Positions 18,019-29,821 are shown, numbered from the stretch's first letter. The stretch is 64,000 nucleotides of DNA from an uncultured Desulfobulbus sp. (GCF_963664075.1 NZ_OY760916.1:1800001-1864000); one strand, 5' to 3'. Made by a program: numbers and translations. The notes: generated from the letters alone by a model not told the origin.

Positions 18019-19146
18019 TTACTTATTGTATTGCTCATCTTCGACATGCTCCATCCAACTGACGGTGGAACCATTCTGAGGTTCGGAAATTGCCACATGC
18101 GACATCGCACTGTCCGGTGAGGCTCCATGCCAGTGGCGTACATTCGCCGGAATCCAGACGACATCGCCGGGAAAGATTTGCTGAATGACTTCTCCTTCGG
18201 ATTGTACCAGGCCACGGCCTGAAATAACGATGAGCGTCTGCCCTACGGGGTGTGTGTGCCAGGCAGTCCGCGCTCCAGCATCAAAATTGACTATTCCACC
18301 ACCATAGCTACCCGTAGTTTCAGATTTAAACCTGGATCCAACCGTTACATTCCCCGTGAAGTAGGCTGATGGTGCTGTAACAGGGGACGTTTTCCTGGTA
18401 ACCTTTAATTCTTTCAAACTTGCATGAGGAAGAGGCGTGCCCAACACTTCGTCGAGAATCCTCGCACCATATTCAGCACTCTGCACGTCGACTTTGTCCC
18501 TGAGGACTTCTATGAAATCCTGTAACTGGGCTTTATTATAACCCGTGCGCATTGCTATATTCAGGTGCCCCTTGAACATGGGTTCTGTTCCCGGCAAAGC
18601 TGACAAAGTGCTGATAGTCACCAATTCTCGTTGCTTATGGCTCAGGACGTCACGAACAAAGATATCAGCAAAGAGATGCTCGACGAGAAACTTGTCGATA
18701 ATCGGTGTGAACACAGCATACCCGCTGGTGCGGTGTGAAATATCCCTGCCAACAAGCTCGTTCCTGACCTTGTGTCCATAAACGTTCTGATCAAAATCAA
18801 TTGGAAGGGGGGATGCTTCTGGACCGGTTTTGTCAACCTTACCCTGCGCCTTACGTTCGTCCATGACAGCGATAAACGTGTTGATTCCCATCAATGCCCG
18901 AGGAAACCCGGCATAAGCATAAATTTGGACAAGGGTTTCCTTGATTTGGTTTACGGTCAATCCGTCATCTAATCCCTGATTTAAAGCCACTTTCAATCCA
19001 GAAAGATTGCCGCTCGCAGTAAAAGCGGCAATGGGAATAATCGCCTTCTCTGTTTTATTTAATTCGGTATCTTCTGCCCGAGAAATGCCATTCATGCTTA
19101 GAAAAGCAAGGACTAGGGTGAACAACCCAAGAAATTGTTTGTTCAT
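18019..19146 (-). CDS. Exported carboxymuconolactone decarboxylase-cupin fusion
   Basis: 375 residues from ATG 19146 (GGAGAT upstream). A signal peptide ends ISRAED. Two CMD/AhpD-like helical domains follow: IPIAAFTASGNLSGLKVALN with QIYAYAGFPRAL, and RELVTISTLSALPGTEPMFK with HLNIAMRTGYNKAQ. The C-terminal cupin carries metal ligands in HTHPVGQTLIVISGRG and GDVVWIPANVRHWHG. Neither CMD domain has a CxxC, so peroxidase activity like AhpD is unlikely. Proteins with this layout are found beside aldo/keto reductases and hydrolases in proteobacterial stress loci; the reaction is not known. Confidence 0.88.
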   Translation of the reverse strand: MNKQFLGLFTLVLAFLSMNGISRAEDTELNKTEKAIIPIAAFTASGNLSGLKVALNQGLDDGLTVNQIKETLVQIYAYAGFPRALMGINTFIAVMDERKAQGKVDKTGPEASPLPIDFDQNVYGHKVRNELVGRDISHRTSGYAVFTPIIDKFLVEHLFADIFVRDVLSHKQRELVTISTLSALPGTEPMFKGHLNIAMRTGYNKAQLQDFIEVLRDKVDVQSAEYGARILDEVLGTPLPHASLKELKVTRKTSPVTAPSAYFTGNVTVGSRFKSETTGSYGGGIVNFDAGARTAWHTHPVGQTLIVISGRGLVQSEGEVIQQIFPGDVVWIPANVRHWHGASPDSAMSHVAISEPQNGSTVSWMEHVEDEQYNK

Positions 19147-19211
19147 GATATCTCCAGCTTTTATGTTATGTGGCTGCATCCCTTTAAAAAGAGATGCAGC
19201 ACAGATTCCCT

Positions 19212-20300
19212 TTAGTTCAAGCCTTTCTTTTTTAGGAAATCGCTCATCAGATCTGCGATTTGGATATTATTCAGATCGGAAAAGGGAAAATGGGTATTGC
19301 CGTGAATACCAATCTCGGGCAAATGGACAACCGTGGCATCACCGCCATGACGGTTTACGGTTTTCACCCATAATCTTGCCATTTGAAGACGGACTCTCCA
19401 CATGTCCTGCCCTGGGTTGTCCACAGGTGTTGCCGGAATATTGTCTCCGTAATAGATGATGATGGGAATTTTGGTCAACTTCAGGAAATCCGCCAAGGGA
19501 ACACTCAACGGATCTAACGTTCCGCCAGAACTGGCCATCGGCGGCGGAACCTCACCCTCTGGGAAAATGAAATTGGAGCCTGGTTCGTAAGCAACGACAC
19601 CGCGAATCTTCTCGCTTTTGAGAACGGTCGCCCATCCCATCCCCCCGCTATGAGAATGGGTGACGAGCACTCCAGGGCCGATTTTGTTGAACAGCGCCGC
19701 CACAGCGTCCGAGTTGACATCGATATCATTGGTGCCGGTGTCGGGCGTCATCTGGCGAAAGTACTGTTCAAGGGCATTCGGATCCTTTGAAAACTGCACG
19801 CCTGGAAAGAAATTCGGCCAAATGCCAAGGCGGAAAATATCGAACCACTTCTGCTCATCAGGCTCAGCTTTTATGGCGGTGGGTTTGGTGCTGCGTCCGG
19901 CATTGCCACGGCGGGGTTGGTCGATCACATACACCCCGTAACCTCGGCGCAGAAAAATGTTTTGATACCCCTCTCTCCCATCTGGAGTCGTCTCCCAGGT
20001 CTTGGAAAATTGACCGAATCCATGCCAGAGCACGAGGGGGAATTTTCTGGCCTTTGGGGGAATCTGGTAAAATACATACGCATGGTCCCCATGATAGGTT
20101 TGTCCCTCGGATGTCATTTTGATGGGATCGAATGTTCCCGGATTGGTGACGACCGAACCACCAACTGCAAAACTTCCCTGCGCCTGTATAACCAGCGGTG
20201 CGGCTGTGCCACTTTCCAGGGGTTCTGCATAGGCGGTGATGTTCAGGTTGACGAAAGTTAGTACGAGTGCAGCAATGAGACTGCTCAGCTTTGTCTTCAT
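19212..20300 (-). CDS. Exported alpha/beta hydrolase
   Basis: 362 residues with signal peptide (LIAALVLTFVNLNITAYAEP). Alpha/beta hydrolase landmarks: oxyanion HGFGQFSKTWE, nucleophile elbow THSHSGGMGW (Ser), and late histidine in GIHGNTHFP. The family resembles secreted esterases annotated near CMD-cupin proteins. The substrate is unknown. It follows the hydrolase at 20313 within the cargo operon with a 12-base gap, so the two exported hydrolases are probably co-expressed. Confidence 0.85.
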   Translation of the reverse strand: MKTKLSSLIAALVLTFVNLNITAYAEPLESGTAAPLVIQAQGSFAVGGSVVTNPGTFDPIKMTSEGQTYHGDHAYVFYQIPPKARKFPLVLWHGFGQFSKTWETTPDGREGYQNIFLRRGYGVYVIDQPRRGNAGRSTKPTAIKAEPDEQKWFDIFRLGIWPNFFPGVQFSKDPNALEQYFRQMTPDTGTNDIDVNSDAVAALFNKIGPGVLVTHSHSGGMGWATVLKSEKIRGVVAYEPGSNFIFPEGEVPPPMASSGGTLDPLSVPLADFLKLTKIPIIIYYGDNIPATPVDNPGQDMWRVRLQMARLWVKTVNRHGGDATVVHLPEIGIHGNTHFPFSDLNNIQIADLMSDFLKKKGLN

Positions 20301-20312
20301 CGTTCACTCCTC

Positions 20313-21392
20313 TTACAATGTTTCAGCATAGAACTGAGTCAATTTGACCATGGCCTGGTTCACATATTGTGGCTTCCAATACGTTTCAATATGGGTCGCT
20401 CCTTCGAGAAGGTAGAGTTCTTTCTTTTTGGCGTTGATCGCCTTTTTAAAGGCATCCTCAGTCATATACAGAGAATCTGCCTTGCTCCCGGCCAACATCA
20501 GAAGTGGCTGATTGATCAAATCCATATTGGTTGCAGCATCGAAATTCATTAACTCGAGCAGGTTGCTCAGTGGGTATCTGAAGGTCGAATTGGGGTGTGC
20601 GTGGGTTTTGCCATAATACTCAAAACCTTGGCGATAAAGGTCGAACGGCAGCTTTGCAATCTGCTCATCAGAGAGTTTTGTGTCAGCGGTATAGATGATT
20701 TTGCCTCCAGCCGCTTCCTCTGCACGGGCGCTTGAGGCCTGCTGCAAACGGTCCTGTATGGTTGAGAGTTGCGAATCCCTAAAGCCATTACGTCGGACCA
20801 AGCCTGAATTGAACATGCTCAAGGTCGCCACGGATTTGAACCGCTTGTCCGTTTGAGCGGCTTTCAATGAATAACCGCCGCCACCACAAATGCCCAGGAG
20901 GCCCAAACGATCCGTGTCGGCACCGGCATACTGGCTGATAAAATCCGCCATCCCATGAATGTCTTCGATGCGATTGGCGGGCTTGTCCGTATTTCGTGGT
21001 TCGCCGCCACTTGCACCTTGATATGCCGCGTCAGCAGTGATGGTGATATACCCTTGTTCAGCAAGTCGTTGGGCATACAGGCCAGCCACTTGTTCTTTAA
21101 CGCCTCCATTGGGGTGGGCGACCACAATCGTCGGGTATTTCTTCTTTGAGTCATAGTTCGGCGGAGTATAAACGTTGGCCGAAATGTCAATGCCATCCAG
21201 TTTGTAGGTGACCGGATGTATGTTCACGGCACCTGGTACGTTTTTCGTCAACGCGCCATCATACACAAGAGAAAAGGGGTTTTGTTTATAGTCCGCAGCC
21301 ATGGTTGCTCCTGTTGCCACAAGAATGAATGATGAAACAAACAACCACGTGATTGTTCCTCTCCATTTCGACGTCTTGTTCCACTCTGTCAT
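20313..21392 (-). CDS. Exported dienelactone hydrolase-like enzyme
   Basis: 359 residues from ATG 21392, chosen because GAGGAGC lies just upstream; longer frames start inside the neighbouring gene. An N-terminal hydrophobic signal (WLFVSSFILVATGATMAAD) exports it. The nucleophile elbow is LGICGGGGYS, with Cys as in dienelactone hydrolases rather than Ser; the acid is probably in LAGSKADSLY and the histidine in GATHIETYW. The substrate is unknown. It is adjacent to a second exported hydrolase. Confidence 0.85.
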   Translation of the reverse strand: MTEWNKTSKWRGTITWLFVSSFILVATGATMAADYKQNPFSLVYDGALTKNVPGAVNIHPVTYKLDGIDISANVYTPPNYDSKKKYPTIVVAHPNGGVKEQVAGLYAQRLAEQGYITITADAAYQGASGGEPRNTDKPANRIEDIHGMADFISQYAGADTDRLGLLGICGGGGYSLKAAQTDKRFKSVATLSMFNSGLVRRNGFRDSQLSTIQDRLQQASSARAEEAAGGKIIYTADTKLSDEQIAKLPFDLYRQGFEYYGKTHAHPNSTFRYPLSNLLELMNFDAATNMDLINQPLLMLAGSKADSLYMTEDAFKKAINAKKKELYLLEGATHIETYWKPQYVNQAMVKLTQFYAETL

Positions 21393-21424
21393 TTTCCAGC
21401 TCCTCATGGGGTGAATAGATAGGA

Positions 21425-22315
<891 letters not shown>

Positions 22316-22331
22316 TTAAACAATGGGGCCC

Positions 22332-23576
22332 TCAATTCTCACTGGTTCTTAGGGGGAGGAGTAACAGGGTAGACAAAAGGCAACCTATTCCGCATACCGC
22401 TATCACCCATCCCATGGGCCATGGGGTATTGTCAGTAAATATGCCGACTAGCCCAGAGCCGAGGATACCGCTGCCATATTGCATGGCACCCGTTAACGCA
22501 GAAACGGCTCCCGCGCGTTCAGGGAAAAGTGCCATTGCACCGGTGATGGAGTTGGCAACGATAAGCCCGGTGGTCGAGACAAAAATGAACAGAGGAACAA
22601 CTAAACCCCAAAGCCCTCCCCAACCTATTCCCGCAGAGAAGGCGGTGGCTATTGCGGAAAACGCACAGAGGCAGCAGCCAACCAACAGCACCCGGTCGTA
22701 GCCATGGCGCAATACCAGTCGTGCGTTGAGCATGTTGGCAAACATGATGCCGATAATACCCAGGGCAAACAAGATCCCATACTTTTGCACTGGTACGTGA
22801 TAGTAGCTGATGTAGGCAAAGGGGGTTCCCGCTATGTAGGCGTACATCCCGGCATAGAGGAAGGCTCCTGTTCCCACGTAACCGAGCAGACGTCGATTCT
22901 TGAGAAGAGTGAAGTAATGAATCATCGCCCGGCCAATATGTTCTCTATTGCGTCTGGCTGCAGGCAAAGTTTCCGGAATTGTCATCAGTGCGGATAGGGT
23001 AACCAGGCCTACGCCTACCAAAACCCAAAAGATCGCCCGCCAACTTGCCCTGGCGACGATTTGCCCACCAACCGTCGGCCCGATGAGCGGTGCGATTGCC
23101 ATCACTGTGATCAGGGTGGAGAGCATCTGGGCGGCACGATTGCCCGCATAAAGATCGCGAACCATGGCCCGTGACAGGGCTACACCGGCACATGCACCGA
23201 CAGCCTGAACAATTCGCCATGCAATCAAGAGATGGGCATTGGTGGCCAGGGCACAGCCTGCCGAACCAATCACGAAAAGAACCAACCCGACAGCCACTGC
23301 CGGTCGACGTCCATACCGGTCGCTGATCGGACCCCAGAGTAACTGGCCCAGGCTAAAACCGATGAGGTAGCTGGAAATTGTCAGTTCGATCATGCCGGTA
23401 TCCGCACCCAAAGACTGGGCCATGAGCGGCATTGCCGGTAAATACAGATCCGTGGAGATCGAGGCAAACCCCATCAGCATGCTCAATACCGCAAGAACAT
23501 ACCAACCCGGTTTGATGGCGATGGGTTCGACCATACTGTTGGCTTTGGTTGATTTTATCGAGATTGAGGTGGCCAC
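22332..23576 (-). CDS. Bcr/CflA-family MFS drug efflux transporter
   Basis: 414 residues, twelve predicted helices. Family motifs: STDLYLPAMPLMAQSLGAD, FSLGQLLWGPISDRYGRRP (motif A), RIVQAVGACAGVALSRAMVR and AIAPLIGPTVGGQI. The start is GTG 23576, right after the stop of the SDR gene (TAAGTG), with AGGAG seven bases before; an internal ATG at 23534 lacks a ribosome site. It probably exports a hydrophobic toxic compound and so supplies the efflux arm of the cargo. Confidence 0.93.
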   Translation of the reverse strand: MATSISIKSTKANSMVEPIAIKPGWYVLAVLSMLMGFASISTDLYLPAMPLMAQSLGADTGMIELTISSYLIGFSLGQLLWGPISDRYGRRPAVAVGLVLFVIGSAGCALATNAHLLIAWRIVQAVGACAGVALSRAMVRDLYAGNRAAQMLSTLITVMAIAPLIGPTVGGQIVARASWRAIFWVLVGVGLVTLSALMTIPETLPAARRNREHIGRAMIHYFTLLKNRRLLGYVGTGAFLYAGMYAYIAGTPFAYISYYHVPVQKYGILFALGIIGIMFANMLNARLVLRHGYDRVLLVGCCLCAFSAIATAFSAGIGWGGLWGLVVPLFIFVSTTGLIVANSITGAMALFPERAGAVSALTGAMQYGSGILGSGLVGIFTDNTPWPMGWVIAVCGIGCLLSTLLLLPLRTSEN

Positions 23577-24323
23577 TTACAGCTCCTGTACTGTTGGCCG
23601 AAAAAGAATTTCGTTAATATCCACATCTTTCGGCTGACTTATGGCAAAGGCGACGGCCCGGGCAAAAGAATCTGCAGGGATCGCGTATTGTTCGTAAAAT
23701 CCCTGGACAGCTTCGAAAACATCACCTTCGGTTATACTCTTGGGCAGTTCAGTGGCAACAGCCCCGGGTGAGATCACCGTTGTGCGGATGTTATAGGGTT
23801 TCACTTCTTGGCGAAGCCCTTCGGAAAGGGCGCGCACTGCAAATTTTGTCGCTGCATACACAGCGGCACCAGCTCGGACCGTATGTCCTGCCACAGAGGA
23901 AACATTGATAAAATGACCGGATTTTTGGTTTTTCATGTACGGCAAAGCTGCTGCAATGCCGTAAAGTACCCCTTTTAGGTTCACATCGATCATGGCGTCC
24001 CAGTCATCGATTTTGAGCCGCTCCAGAGGTGAATGGGGCATCAGGCCTGCATTGTTGATCATGACATCAATGCGTCCATAGGTTTCCACTGTGGCATCGA
24101 CCAACGCTTGTACCTGTTCGACCTTGGTTACATCGGTGGTGACCGCAAGGGCCTGCCCACCCTGACTTTTTAATTCTTCGGCAAGTGCCGTAATGCGATC
24201 TGAGCGGCGAGCGGCTAAGACAACGGTAGCTCCCTGTTCACTTAAACGCCGGGCAGTAGCTTCACCAAGACCGCTGCTTGCTCCTGTTATGACGATTATT
24301 TTCCCGTTAATTTCAGTATTCAT
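23577..24323 (-). CDS. Short-chain dehydrogenase/reductase
   Basis: 248 residues from ATG 24323. Classical SDR: cofactor loop [19 protein letters not shown] at about residue 85 (MINNAGLM), catalytic Ser in NVSSVAGH and YxxxK in [12 protein letters not shown], then [10 protein letters not shown]. It resembles YdfG-type or cytosolic NADPH dehydrogenases acting on small alcohols or carbonyls. Directly coupled to the efflux gene (stop abuts its GTG). Confidence 0.94.
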   Translation of the reverse strand: MNTEINGKIIVITGASSGLGEATARRLSEQGATVVLAARRSDRITALAEELKSQGGQALAVTTDVTKVEQVQALVDATVETYGRIDVMINNAGLMPHSPLERLKIDDWDAMIDVNLKGVLYGIAAALPYMKNQKSGHFINVSSVAGHTVRAGAAVYAATKFAVRALSEGLRQEVKPYNIRTTVISPGAVATELPKSITEGDVFEAVQGFYEQYAIPADSFARAVAFAISQPKDVDINEILFRPTVQEL

Positions 24324-24372
24324 AGTTCTATCTCGTTGATGTCGTGTTTGTGTAAAAGAGTTTAGAGAGTGT

Positions 24373-25834
<1,462 letters not shown>

Positions 25835-26764
25835 ATGAATATCGAAAACGAGCGAGAGAAGTTGGAAAACATTTTGAACTTACTGGGGCAAAGTATTTCT
25901 CGTTGGACAGGTAAGGAGGAGAGGGTGGAAACATCCGTTCCAGGGTTGTCGCTTTTCAGACGCTATCAACCGACCGGCCCCATGGGGGGAATGTATGAAC
26001 CAAGCATCTGTCTTATTGCCCAGGGGGCAAAGCGCGTGTTACTCGGCGACGATACCTACGTATATGATGCAGACCATTACTTAATCACTGCCGTGCATCT
26101 CCCCACAATTGCGGAAGTTATTACTGCCAGCGAAACAAAGCCGTATCTCGGGCTCAGGCTAAAATTTGACCTCCATCAACTTGCGCAACTGATGGCAGAT
26201 AGCAAACTCCCTCCTCCGCGTGTTCAACAGTCACCACGGGGGATGGCTATAGGGAAGGTAACCTTACCGCTCCTCTCGAGTTTTCAAAGGTTGCTTGATC
26301 TTCTTGAAGAAGAGGAAGATGTTCCGATTCTTGCGCCTGGAATAATACGGGAAATCACCTATCGCCTACTCATTGGTGATCAAGGGGAGCGTTTACGCCA
26401 GATATCTTCGGTATTCAGCCAAGGGAATCAAATAGCGCGAATTATCGATTGGCTAAAAGACAACTATACCACATCTCTTCGCATCGAAGATCTCGCAAAG
26501 CAAGCCAGTATGAGCGCTTCGTCCTTTCACCAACATTTTAAATCAATTACAGCGATGACGCCTTTGCAATTTCAGAAAATGTTGCGCTTGAATGAAGCTC
26601 GCAGAATGATGCTTACCGAACCGACAGATGCCTCAACAGCTGCTTTTAATGTTGGCTATGAAAGCGTATCTCAATTCAATAGGGAATATCATCGATTATT
26701 CGGTGCTCCACCATTACGTGATATCAAAAAATTGCGCGAGATACCCACTGAAGGTAGAGCATAG
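25835..26764 (+). CDS. AraC-family regulator, YqhC-like
   Basis: 309 residues from ATG 25835 (AGGTGG upstream; a GTG nine bases earlier is less likely). The N-terminal AraC_N-type domain includes YEPSICLIAQGAKRVLLGDD and HYLITAVHLPTIAEV, as in YqhC. Two HTH motifs close the protein: IEDLAKQASMSASSFHQHFK and STAAFNVGYESVSQFNREYH. YqhC responds to aldehydes and activates yqhD-dkgA. By analogy this protein likely senses an electrophile and switches on the divergent reductase-efflux operon; that is inference. Confidence 0.93.
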   Translation: MNIENEREKLENILNLLGQSISRWTGKEERVETSVPGLSLFRRYQPTGPMGGMYEPSICLIAQGAKRVLLGDDTYVYDADHYLITAVHLPTIAEVITASETKPYLGLRLKFDLHQLAQLMADSKLPPPRVQQSPRGMAIGKVTLPLLSSFQRLLDLLEEEEDVPILAPGIIREITYRLLIGDQGERLRQISSVFSQGNQIARIIDWLKDNYTTSLRIEDLAKQASMSASSFHQHFKSITAMTPLQFQKMLRLNEARRMMLTEPTDASTAAFNVGYESVSQFNREYHRLFGAPPLRDIKKLREIPTEGRA

Positions 26765-26909
26765 AAAGTAAACCTTTTTAAATCACCTTAATATACGTTT
26801 ATTTTTAGTTCATTGCTGTATTTCCACTTCTTCTCTCAAACCATATTTATCTCCACGAATATCCCCTGACTATCCGTGTTATAAAAAAATACTCACAAAG
26901 GAAGAGTAT

Positions 26910-27251
26910 ATGTCAGTATCAGATTCCAGTGCCTCTCACAGCACTCCATTACGCCGTGTCATGATTGCAGGTGCATCAGGACTTGTTGGCCACCATATTC
27001 TTGCAGGTTTGTTGGCGGATGACACGGTTAGTGAAGTGCATGCCCTCTGTCGGCGTAATCTAGCCGTGAAGCATCCGAAGCTCTGTGTACATTTGGTCGA
27101 TTTCAATGACCTGCCGCCACTGATGTTGGGGGCCATACTGCCCCTTAACTGGCGTCCTGTTGCGGCTCAACAGGTTGCAGCAGTATTGCTGACAGAGCTA
27201 CCGTTAAGTCATGGAAAGAAAGTTCTTTCCTCTGCCGAAATCCAAAATTGA
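26910..27251 (+). pseudogene. NAD(P)-binding oxidoreductase with internal deletion
   Basis: 113 residues joining the two ends of a roughly 210-residue atypical SDR. The N-terminus has the cofactor loop IAGASGLVGHHILAGLL and LVDFNDLPPL; then the text jumps to LNWRPVAAQQVAAVLL and KKVLSSAEIQ, which belong to the C-terminus of such proteins. About 100 residues including the active site are missing while the frame is kept. It is unlikely to be active. Confidence 0.7.
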
Positions 27252-27519
27252 GTCAAACCATACCCCGCAGCGAACAGTAAGGCTGAGAGGTTAGCTGCCT
27301 GTTGGCCTTCATGCTCATCACGTCGAATTTGTACTCCTTTTGCTGAATTCTTCGGCCCCAGCACGCTACCGTTCATCCCAAAGGGGGGCTCCGGCCATTC
27401 TGGATTCAGAAATATATTTGCGGCCTCCCCCAGGTTTCGGGGCGCTCGAATGAGCGGACGGCCAAAGTCGGCGAGATTATTTGTCGCCGCATCATCTCTT
27501 TCATCACAGTGAGGAAAAC
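27252..27519. other. Gap between damaged oxidoreductase and SDR
   Basis: A minus-strand frame of 108 codons (27209-27535) covers this stretch, but I recognise no domain, and it overlaps both flanking genes. I treat the DNA as unassigned. Confidence 0.4.
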
Positions 27520-28359
27520 ATGTCGAATACATCACGTAGTTGGTTAATCACCGGTTGTTCAACAGGATTGGGTCGGGCACTCGCGGAGCTTTTGATTATC
27601 CGGGGAGAGCGCGTTGTCGCAACGGCGCGAAATCCTGAAACAGTGCAAGACATAGTTGCCGGCCACGAAAACGCACGAGCGCTTAAGCTCGATGTCACCA
27701 GCTCGGAGGATATCCGCAGTGCGGTTGAGGAAACGGAACAACAGTTCGGTGGTCTTGATGTGCTGGTAAACAATGCGGGCTACGGCTACATCTCTTCTAT
27801 CGAGGAGGCGGAAGAAGACGAGTACAGAAGCCTGTTCGAAACCAACCTGTTCGGCTTGATCGCCTTGACTCGGGCAGTCCTTCCGGGGATGCGCGCACGC
27901 GGGTGTGGACATATTGTAAATATTTCTTCCGTCGGAGGAATGATCGGAAATCCCGGGTCCGGCTACTATGCCGCCACAAAATTTGCGGTTGTCGGCTTCT
28001 CCGAGTCGTTGTCGAAAGAAGCTGGGCCACTCGGTATCAAGGTGACGGTGGTTGAACCCGGTCCCTTCAGGACCGATTGGCAGGGGCGTTCCCTCAAGAC
28101 GGCACCGCAACGGATCGACGCCTACGCCAAGACCGTTCATGCGCGAGTGCACCAGCTCAGCGCAACCAGTGGTCAACAGGCCGGTGATCCAGTCCGCGCA
28201 GCACAGGCAATCGTAACTGCGGTGGATGCTCCGCAACCACCGCTCCATCTCGTGCTTGGCGCCCCCGGGCTTCAAATGGCGCGACAACAACTCGGCGCAC
28301 TTCAGCAGGAATTCGACGCTTGGGAAGCAGTGACGTTGAGTGCCGATTTCCCCGCATAA
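27520..28359 (+). CDS. Short-chain dehydrogenase/reductase (last cargo gene)
   Basis: 279 residues from ATG 27520 (GAGGAAA upstream). SDR of the ketoreductase/retinol-dehydrogenase-like type: WLITGCSTGLGRALAELL, LDVLVNNAGYGY, NISSVGGMIG (Ser), [14 protein letters not shown] (Tyr/Lys), VEPGPFRTDW. It is transcribed away from the main cargo operon, downstream of the regulator and the deleted oxidoreductase. GC content is visibly higher than in its neighbours, suggesting a different source. Confidence 0.93.
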   Translation: MSNTSRSWLITGCSTGLGRALAELLIIRGERVVATARNPETVQDIVAGHENARALKLDVTSSEDIRSAVEETEQQFGGLDVLVNNAGYGYISSIEEAEEDEYRSLFETNLFGLIALTRAVLPGMRARGCGHIVNISSVGGMIGNPGSGYYAATKFAVVGFSESLSKEAGPLGIKVTVVEPGPFRTDWQGRSLKTAPQRIDAYAKTVHARVHQLSATSGQQAGDPVRAAQAIVTAVDAPQPPLHLVLGAPGLQMARQQLGALQQEFDAWEAVTLSADFPA

Positions 28360-28392
28360 CTTGACGCGAGGAATGCGACTATTCGTCGATCT

Positions 28393-28425
28393 GAAGCAGG
28401 TGCCTCAGCTTCTGTCGTTTTTTTT
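28393..28425 (+). terminator. Possible terminator after the last cargo SDR
   Basis: GAAGC at 28393 pairs with GCTTC at 28408, with AGG/CCT inside, followed by TGTCG and a T8 run at 28418-28425. The stem is short and imperfect. Confidence 0.5.
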
Positions 28426-28427
28426 AA

Positions 28428-28500
28428 GCCTAACACGGCGGTCGGGGATAAAAGCCGCCAGAATTTGTTAAGGCATGATACACCTATCGCTGATAGTGCA
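28428..28500 (+). repeat. Divergent direct repeat, right copy
   Basis: Shares AAAAGCCGCCA, TTTGTTA and CTATC with the block at 14373, in the same order and orientation. GCCTAAC and GTTAAGGC at its two ends are near-complementary, with GGCGG and CCGCC between, so it can fold. Family unknown. Confidence 0.5.
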
Positions 28501-28647
28501 CATCAGGGAGGGATCATAATACAGGTACACTGGGCAAAGATAGAGCTTGAAGAACAGTGGTTTGTTGAGGATTCTGAGAGACAAACGTTGTTACCCGGCA
28601 AATCCCAGGGGTAGCAGTTAGCAGTCATAGTTCTGTTGAAGTTTTAC

Positions 28648-28715
28648 GGGGCTTGAAGCTCAATGGAACGGTAATTCAAAGCTTTACATAATGGCTCCAT
28701 TGGACTTCAACCCCC
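28648..28715. repeat. 68-bp pair of degenerate Tn3-type ends facing each other
   Basis: Starts GGGGCTTGAAGCTCAATGGA and ends TCCATTGGACTTCAACCCCC, which match as inverted repeats at 17 of 20 positions and both resemble the transposon ends. Flanking bases TTTAC and TCTAC are close to a 5-bp duplication. It looks like a tiny internally deleted element, or two old ends fused, inside the larger transposon. Confidence 0.6.
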
Positions 28716-28830
28716 TCTACGCCCATGTGAATCCCTACAGGATATCTGAGTTGGATATGAATGCAAGATTGCCCATTGAAGTGGCGGCTTAAAAGTTGGC
28801 GGTTATCGCAGCTACCCGGTCACTACCCCG

Positions 28831-29043
28831 GTTTTATGGAACACGATCTATATTCAGGCTGCACTCGATCATCTTCGCCAGAGGTCGGTAGTGATCAATA
28901 AAGAGGATGAAGCCCGTCTTTCACCTTTGGTTCACGGGCATGTCAACATGCTGGGGCATTATGCGTTCACGCTGTCTGATGCAATTAAGAATGGAAAACT
29001 CCGCCCTCTGAATCATCCAATTGAGATGGTGGCGATTGCTTAA
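28831..29043 (+). pseudogene. tnpA: 3' fragment of a second tnpA copy
   Basis: Encodes the last 70 residues of the transposase (VLWNTIYIQAALDHLRQRSV to PIEMVAIA) in frame, ending TAA at 29041. Compared with the complete minus-strand gene it is inverted, and over the 247 bp including the terminal repeat there is one base change (Gln to His near LRPLN). The homology starts abruptly at 28830. It provides the right end of the 17.8-kb element. Confidence 0.95.
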
Positions 29044-29076
29044 CGTGGTTTTTCGTTCCATTGGGCTTCAAGCCCC
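29039..29076 (-). repeat. Right terminal inverted repeat of the Tn3 element
   Basis: Exact reverse complement of the 38-bp left end at 11238-11275, ending GCTTCAAGCCCC. It includes the stop codon of the tnpA fragment. Confidence 0.92.
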
Positions 29077-29081
29077 ATAAT
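29077..29081. repeat. Right target-site duplication ATAAT
   Basis: Same five bases, same orientation, as at 11233-11237. It lies nine bases before the ATG of the acetyltransferase gene. Confidence 0.9.
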
Positions 29082-29090
29082 CAACAGACT

Positions 29091-29669
29091 ATGGAACTAC
29101 ACGAATTACTGAAGCATTTTAATCAAGGGCTCCCGGTCTGTGAGGGAGATGAGGCCCATCAGCTTTTAGTCAGCCTGAGCAATGAGGCAATGCGCCTGAC
29201 TGCTGGACTCAATGGCACCTATCATAGTCCGGATGAGGTCCGAAAAATATTTTCTGCGTTGACGGGCAAGGAAGTTGATCCAAGTTTCACCTTGTTTCCA
29301 CCATTTTACGCAGACTTTGGCAAAAACATCACTGTCGGCAAAACGGTCTTTATCAATGCCGGATGCAAGTTTCAGGATCAAGGAGGTATCTTTCTTGGAG
29401 ATGGGTGCCTGATTGGTCACAACGTGGTGATGGCCACAGTCAATCATGGCTTGAGCCGAGAAAAACGGCACTGGAATTATGTTGCGCCCATAACCTTAGG
29501 CAGCAATGTCTGAATTGGCTCGAATGTGACTATCCTCCAGGGGGTAACCATCGGAGACGATGCCGTTGTCGCGGCGGGAGCCGTTGTAACCGACGATGTA
29601 GCTGCTGGAACTGTTGTCGGTGGTGTCCCTGCACGATTCATAAAACAAATAGACCCAAAAGAAGCGTAA
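29091..29669 (+). pseudogene. Maltose/galactoside O-acetyltransferase-like gene with internal TGA
   Basis: A left-handed beta-helix acyltransferase of 192 codons: PPFYADFGKNITVGKTVFIN, INAGCKFQDQGGIFLGDGC, catalytic His region MATVNHGLSREKRHW, then GSNV, stop, [20 protein letters not shown] and [11 protein letters not shown]. The TGA at 29511-29513 replaces the tryptophan codon of the conserved VWIG turn, a one-base change. The Tn3 element inserted nine bases ahead of the ATG, taking away the native promoter and ribosome site. Loss of expression followed by decay is the simplest account. Confidence 0.88.
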
Positions 29670-29749
29670 AGCGGTGGCCTAAAAAAGTGGGTACAGCCGT
29701 TACGATGGCCAACGCTTGCTGGTTTATGACCAGAGACGATAACTCCTTT

Positions 29750-29792
29750 AAAAAAACACCTTTCTGCACACTCAGCAAAAAGGTGTTTTTTT
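29750..29792. terminator. Bidirectional intrinsic terminator
   Basis: AAAAAACACCTTT pairs with AAAGGTGTTTTTTT across a 13-base loop. A-tract on one side and T-tract on the other serve both converging genes: the acetyltransferase and the D-lactate dehydrogenase. Confidence 0.9.
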
Positions 29793-29821
29793 ATGGGCAG
29801 CCGATGTCACCGCTCCTTGGG

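Noticed and set aside
27209-27535. 108-residue minus-strand ORF in the cargo
   Set aside because: Overlaps genes at both ends; no recognised domain.
29511-29513. UGA as selenocysteine in the acetyltransferase
   Set aside because: The position is a conserved tryptophan in the hexapeptide fold, and no SECIS-like stem was evident; TGG to TGA is simpler.
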